Source: Datisca glomerata (Eukaryota; Streptophyta; Magnoliopsida; Cucurbitales; Datiscaceae). Taken from it: DNA of 64,000 nt. The stretch covers positions 1,412,707 to 1,476,706 of the forward strand of contig QANY01007306.1 in assembly GCA_003255025.1 (NCBI GenBank), read 5' to 3'. A model generated the notes under the pieces. It did not search any database. It was given only the letters and a program-made list of their open reading frames with translations, and was not told the DNA's origin. Every line of letters begins with the position of its first letter. Position 1 is the first letter of the stretch. Below are positions 58,728 to 64,000 of this stretch, piece after piece. A program made the translations under genes and the position numbers.

Positions 58728-60779
58728 TTAGTCTCTCCTCTTCTTCTTCTTCTCATTCCTCTCAGATGAATTCTTCAACTGCAAACCAAAACAAAACAAA
58801 TGAGGATAAATACGTATTTAGATAATCAGATTTCCCTTGAAAGCTCATCAGAACATAGTTAGAGAATGAAAGACTTCCAGACAATTGTTTAATAATCAAA
58901 ATAGTGTGTATTCAGAGCCTTTGACGAGAAATATGACAATCTTACCATGATGATAAGAATTCTGACAAAGACACCAACAAAATCAGTAAAGAGGGTCAAT
59001 GCATGTTTGACATAGTCTAGATCACCGAGGTGTGCTCTCTCAATTATCTCCTGAGTGTCTACAACCATATATCCCACAAACAAAAGCAGGCCAAAATACA
59101 ACTGCAACATTGACAAGATCAAAAGGTAAGACAGTTGCTTTGCTGCACCTATTTCAGCTTTCAGAAACCATTAAAGCGACATAACCAACATAACTCAATG
59201 CACATGCTTAATCAATGTAGAGAGACTCATAAGTACCTCAAACTTAAAGAGAGCTGTGGAACCCCCGAAAATAGAAGAAGCAAAATGCAACCACAGAAGC
59301 ATAGAGAGGCCCGAGGAGAGTATGGCACCAAGGTAGAGGAACTCTCTACGCCTAGCCAACATGGCTGCCGCTGAGAAACAGGCAAAGGACACCGCAGTAC
59401 CCACAAAAGCAGTGACTAGAACGCTGAAAACGGAAGTAACATCAAAGTTTAAACATACAACAAGAAAAGAAAAAATAACACAGAAAACATTCCTTCACTC
59501 TGCCATAATAAATAAAAAAAGGATATCATTTCAGTTTTTTGGGGACACCGGTGAATCTAAATCTACATAGATCTTATAGCGTCCACCTGAATTTACTGCC
59601 AACTCAAACAAGCTGTGGGAGAATTCAAAATTACCTTGGATCAATCTCAATGGCCAATTGAATTAAAGGACCGACTGAAGCCCCTTCAAAAAGGCCAACT
59701 GCCATCAGTAAAGAAACCCTTTTTTGCTGAACAAAGATAGAAAGCAGAAAAATCAGAAGAATACAATTATCCAGAATTCTGAAAATTAACAATGTGCAAT
59801 CGATATTACCGTACCTCTTCATGAGGAGGGGTGGCCATCAGCCAAAAAATGGTTCCGATGCATGCAAACGTTGTGAGAATCCCACCAATATTCCAGAGGA
59901 TATGCAGATAGGCCCCAGCAGCAGATGCAACCAAAGCACAACACAGGGTGAGGTAAACCTGCAAATTAAACAATATGCGCACGTTTAAGCAAGCAAATTG
60001 CTAGACTTCGCTTCAAAATCGAGCAAGTAAATTATGATACGTTTTCATGAGAACTGAACTTAACATAAAAAAGAAGAAGAGGAAGAAGAAACTGAAAGAG
60101 AAAAACCAACCTAAGAACGCCATTGACACTTTTGACCAGCGAATTCGCATTGGTCGACGAAGAGTTGTTTGAATTATACGTACGACACCAACAATTAAGT
60201 ACCAATCCAAAAAATCCAACAAAATTAAGAGTAGAAAGGCCTCGGCAACAACGTTTATGATACAAAGAAGCTCAAGCAGGAAGGAAAGAAGAAAAGAAAG
60301 CTATCAAGAATCTGGATACTGCTAGGCAAAGAGACCTAGAAGAATATTTTGGATCTGAGAAATCAAATAATGACTAAAATCTCGTTTCGTATATATACCA
60401 CATAGATCGACTTAAAATTCAAAAGTCGAACCCTTTCTAACTTTAAATGACTCTTCCAATTACAGAAATTATCAGAGAAAACGAAGAAAACTCTCACGTT
60501 AATTATCCGCCACAGAAACTACACATGAATATATATCCCATCCATCGCCTTTTCAGACGCAGAATTCAATCAGACAAATGCCAAGGCATCATCATATTCC
60601 TTGCCAGAAAAGAAGATTTTACGATAACCCAACGGAAAATGAAAAAGGAGATAAGAGCTCACCTGCTTGAGATGAGTTTGTACGACCGGGGAGATCTGAC
60701 GGAAGTTCTTGAGAGAATCATAGCTCCAACGGTTTCTGGAAGACGATTGAGAGCCGAAGAAGGATGAGAATCCGTCCAT
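58728..60779 (-). CDS. BI-1: BAX inhibitor-1 (BI-1), TMBIM family, six exons
   Basis: Exons 60779-60663, 59958-59815, 59726-59635, 59423-59237, 59101-58946 and 58778-58728 join through GT-AG introns (704, 88, 211, 135 and 167 bp) into 248 residues, the usual plant BI-1 length. It starts MDGFSSFFGSQSSSRNRWSY. Hydrophobic segments follow in the pattern of six to seven membrane spans (for example VYLTLCCALVASAAGAYL, VLVTAFVGTAVSFACFSA, LYFGLLLFVGYMVVDTQEII). The TMBIM hallmarks HLGDLDYVKHALTLFTDFVG and FVRILIIML are present, ending in a Lys/Arg-rich tail (KKKKRRD) typical of BI-1. The family protein sits in the ER membrane, modulates calcium leak and suppresses stress-induced cell death. The frame is intact and no key motif is missing, so I expect a functional gene. 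Confidence 0.97.
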
Positions 60780-60900
60780 TGAGTTTGATAAGTTTCAGAG
60801 ATTGCGCAAGAAAGTGAAAATTGAAAGGAAAATTCGAGAGAACGTATTCAAGTGAAGGGTTTTGGAATAAACGACTTCAATTATATATAGCTTCAGAATC
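60780..60900 (-). promoter_or_regulatory. BI-1 core promoter and 5' UTR
   Basis: A TATA box, tatatata (60882-60889), lies about 103 bp upstream of the ATG on the minus strand. That would place transcription start near 60850 and give a 5' UTR of about 70 bases. Assignment is by position and sequence only. Confidence 0.5.
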
Positions 60901-61979
60901 CGTCATTTCCTTGAAGCTTCCAGATGTATTGTTACTATTTTGCCCTTCCTATGCGTCGTTATCTACTACTAGAATCATCTTTTTCTTCTTAATGTTTTTT
61001 TCCTTTTAAATTGTTTTTCTGAACCAATTGAGATATTGTTCAAGGAGAACCTATCTTTGTAAAAATTGACCCCATAAAAGTACGTCTTACCTTACAAGAT
61101 AAAAACAACGAGTAAAACGAATTTTTAAGCAAAGTAATTTTGAGAAGATTTAGAAAGAAAAAAAAGTTATGATAAAGTAATAAAATAGCCTCCTAAATTT
61201 TACATATTATGTTTTTAAGTGGTTATTTGAGGTTTCCTTGATTAAAACGACAAATAAATAGTTGTATCTAATCGTCTAAATCAATCTAAAGATTCAGATT
61301 AAATTTGCACAATCTAATTTTTTTATTAAAAGATTCTTATTCTGGATTACATGTAATCAAATCTTTTTAAATATAATCAGCTGTGCAGTCTAAAAATATA
61401 TCAAATGACTCGCATCACACAAACTACCTTAGCAGTTGGCTTGCCGGCCGTAGAGAAACCCTTTCCCTTAGACAAAACCTACTTTTTTTTTTGTGTTGCC
61501 CCTGTGGATTAAACCTACTCAAAATATACCCAACTAAAGAAACCATTTCCCTCAAACAAAACCTATTATTTTGTGTGGTGTGTTTGCAGAGTGCAGATTA
61601 AACCTAGCCAAAATCCATCCCAATCATCGTTTTTTTGTGTCGTACATATACAATCTCCACCTGAAGTCATTAAATTACGGATAAGAAAAAGTTGGGTCGA
61701 TGGATTTACCCTTAAAGCCCGATAGCTCCTCTCCTTCTAAATGCGAAGCACCTATTATATGCTTCATTAAAAAAGCCAGTCACAGCACTGATTCACGGAG
61801 GGCATTATTGTAACTTCGGTATTTTCAAATGTCGATGAAAACATGTATATCTAGATATTCTCTTCGCTACTAAGCAAGTTATCTAGTCCTTCTGTTAATT
61901 AAAAGTCTAAGCTTTGGCGTCATACAATCCAATCAAATCTTGCCATATCAGCAGCTAGCCTAAATATGCATTTTTTCTC
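60901..61979. other. intergenic DNA upstream of BI-1
   Basis: No gene seen. It holds a two-copy 84-bp duplication (61454-61621), listed separately. BI-1 upstream control elements may lie in the first part. Confidence 0.5.
61454..61621. repeat. imperfect 84-bp tandem duplication
   Basis: Units starting agaaaccNtttccct and containing acaaaacctaNt and ttaaacctaNNcaaaat occur at 61454 and 61538. They have diverged moderately with small indels. Confidence 0.8.
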
Positions 61980-62297
61980 AAAAAATTTATTTGTTTATTT
62001 TGTTTCTGATATTCCTTGTTGAATTTACACATCTCTGCTCTCTTGAACTTTCTTGGTTCTCCAAGAAAGTTTCAAGTTCGTCCCTTACCTCTCGTCATTT
62101 GCCCTCGTTCTTCATTTTCTTCCTTGTCCTACGTCTTCATCTTTCACTTCCTTCCTTTGTTCTTCGAGTTTTCACTTCCTTCTCTTGTCCTTTGATTTCT
62201 TCTCGTTGGTTCTCTGTTTCAGTGGGTTCTCTGTTTCTTGTCCCTTGCCTCCCTGTTTCTCGTTAGTTTTCGCTGCTTGTGATTTTGTTGTTGTTTG
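61980..62297 (+). other. CT-rich stretch next to a copia LTR
   Basis: Strongly pyrimidine-rich on the plus strand (ttcttcc, cttcctt, ctctgtttc runs) and open in two frames with Ser/Phe/Leu-rich translation. It resembles a CT-rich 5' leader, but no protein family is recognised. The copia LTR begins directly after it. Confidence 0.35.
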
Positions 62298-62798
62298 TGT
62301 TGGATCCTTAATTTAACATTAGATTTATGTCTAAAATAATTATATGTTGTAAACTGTCAAATAAAGTTAAACCTAATTAAAAGTGATCAACTAAGTTCTC
62401 AATAATTGAGGGTTTAATGCATCTGCTAGGTTGTAAACTTTTTAATGCGTAGAGATTTTAGAGTAATTTCTATTTTTATGATGGACTAAAATAAAAATAC
62501 TAAAAGATGAATTATCTATAAGTGATTACGGTCCTCATGTCACATGATAACGGAAAACCATTCTATTCTCCCTAATATCACATAGTTAGACAGAAAACTG
62601 AGGTTTTATCAAAGGGGACTCTCGGATAAAGAATCGTATAAATCTGGAACGTCAATCGCTCGACTCTAAACAACAATCTATCGTCATGGATTCAGGTATG
62701 CTTCCGCTCTATAATTGTTTTGATTCTTGATGTGTTCAATATGAGATCTTGAGTTTTATTGAGATACGGTTTATACCTAAATGATTTTGAATCTAGCA
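62298..62798 (+). repeat. putative 5' LTR of fifth copia
   Basis: TG...CA ends and correct spacing to the primer site support the call. Its partner LTR is outside the window, so the left boundary rests on the terminal sequence alone. Confidence 0.65.
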
Positions 62799-62800
62799 AG

Positions 62801-62811
62801 TGGTATCAGAG
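62801..62811 (+). other. primer-binding site of fifth copia
   Basis: TGGTATCAGAG matches the initiator tRNA-Met priming site and is two bases after the putative LTR end, the same spacing as in the element at 47158. Confidence 0.85.
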
Positions 62812-62984
62812 TAACTCATGTTTGAATTATTAAGAATCAATTTATTAAGTTCTAGATCCATGATTATAGGTGTATTTTGTGTTTATGCTTCAGTATCCTT
62901 GAATTTAATAAATGTTTTACAATGTATTAGATTTGAGAACAATTTTTACGGTATTTTTGTTTGGTTTTGGAACAACAGGCCGGC

Positions 62985-63200
62985 GGACTCACCGTCGTCG
63001 GTGAAAGATGATCAGCGCGGCGGTGTGGCTGCGCCGGCAAGGAGAAGATGCGGCCGTCCAGCTGCGGCCTTAAGGAAGAGTCGTGGCCTTGGCCGCGACT
63101 GTGAGGAAGAGTCTCGATCCTGGCCGCAACTGTAAGGGAAGCCGCGATTGTCTGTCAGAGCCGCGACAACAAGGACTAGTGGCGGCCATGGCAGCCAGTC
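62985..63200. other. GC-rich patch in copia leader
   Basis: Dense in cgccggc, gcggcc and ccgcgac motifs in otherwise AT-rich DNA, with open frames on both strands (Arg/Ala/Pro-rich). The position after the primer site matches the GC patch at 49800-49885 in the fourth copia. I regard the open frames as composition effects. Confidence 0.5.
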
Positions 63201-64000
63201 ACTCAAGGTGAAAACCTTCACCCTAGGGTTGTGCACGAGTCATGTTGATCCGACCCGTGAACAATTTTAAAAAATTAAATCTAGCTGACTGTGGGCTTCC
63301 CCCACAACCATTAAAGAGAGCCCACAATCCATTTAGGAGTGCTGGGGAATACACCTTTTTTATTTATTTTTTAATTAAATATTTTTTAATTATTTTATTA
63401 AAATTAATTTATAATTAATTTTACAAATCAATTTTTATGTATCGTAAAATTAATTTTTCTTTTAATTTTAGAACTTTCAAAATAGTTTCTTTTGATTATT
63501 TTTGGTTTTTTAGGTTATAATAATTTCAAAATAATTTTATTTTAAGATTATCAAATGGATTGTTTTGATTATTTTCATTTTTTTTGTTAAAATAATTTCA
63601 AAACAATTTCAAATGATCGTAAAATTACTTGTTTATCAATTAATTTAAGGTTTAAATTCAGTATAATTTTAAATTTGAACATTAGTATGTTAAATATATT
63701 TTAAGATGATTAGTTGAAGCAATGTCGTCAAAGTGACATCTCTTATGAAAATTGGTTTGTCTTGAAATATAAAAGATTATGTGTGTGTGTGTGTAACTTA
63801 TGTGAATATTTATCGACCCAAGGGAAGATAACTATTTGACAGAATTAGATGTGCTTTTGTGATAATAAATATGTGATGATTGTTTGGTTTTACATGTGAA
63901 CAATAAATCGGCCCGAATGAAGATTTCTTGTTTAACATGTTATTTATCATCCGCGTTTGATTACTATTGTTTGAATTATTATTGTTATTTGAAATTTATG

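Larger units (their letters stand above)
62298..64000 (+). mobile_element. fifth Ty1/copia-like element, left part only
   Basis: A 501-bp putative 5' LTR (62298-62798), TGTTGGATCC... to ...ATCTAGCA, is followed after two bases by TGGTATCAGAG, the initiator-Met primer site (62801-62811). The leader beyond has a GC-rich patch at 62985-63200 like that of the fourth copia, then AT-rich sequence to the window end. No gag or second LTR is within the window, so only the left end is established. Confidence 0.75.

Noticed and set aside
63012..63236. GC-rich open frames on both strands near 63 kb
   Set aside because: Located in the untranslated leader of a copia element; the translation is Arg/Ala/Pro-biased and matches no family.

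Overview
The window is nuclear DNA from a flowering plant, most likely a eudicot. It is AT-rich, two intron-containing genes of plant type are present, and most of the rest is plant retrotransposon sequence: Ty1/copia elements with initiator-tRNA-Met primer sites, an Athila/Tat-like Ty3/gypsy element with a tRNA-Asp type primer site, L1-type LINEs carrying DUF4283, probable Helitrons and a SINE. I could not identify the species.

Layout. 1-3.5 kb: a decayed LINE on the minus strand, cut by the window edge. 3.5-10.9 kb: AT-rich intergenic DNA with two probable Helitron 3' ends, a LINE reverse-transcriptase relic, a further Helitron-like terminus and a possible LINE tail. 10.9-33.6 kb: a four-element nest. 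A copia element (10915-33601) has a solo LTR of about 3.1 kb inside its 5' LTR, and an Athila/Tat-like gypsy element (14432-28845) between its primer site and gag. That gypsy element has a minus-strand copia (23236-27882) inside its own 3' LTR. 35.7-38.8 kb: a third, internally deleted copia (minus). 41.0-44.2 kb: a three-exon gene for a conserved-looking 151-residue coiled-coil protein (minus). 47.2-55.6 kb: a copia with LTRs of about 2.3 kb. 56.7-57.5 kb: a probable Helitron with a SINE inserted at its terminal hairpin. 58.7-60.8 kb: a six-exon BAX inhibitor-1 gene (minus). 62.3-64 kb: the left end of a fifth copia, running off the window.

Only two loci look like functional host genes. All transposon reading frames are broken by stops, frameshifts or deletions, so the elements are relics. 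Several keep exact or near-exact target-site duplications, which fixes their boundaries and the order of insertion.

No new enzymatic system was found. The most unusual observations are about DNA repair and structure. In the 23.2-27.9 kb copia, the stretch that should encode the catalytic YVDD of the reverse transcriptase is replaced by filler built from a 33-base copy of the neighbouring gypsy RNase H gene plus a 17-base copy of the element's own sequence. Similar short templated copies occur at two other junctions. In addition, one LTR of the 47-55 kb copia carries two long perfect palindromes that its partner LTR lacks, and a CG-rich 28-bp array differs in copy number between the two gypsy LTRs.
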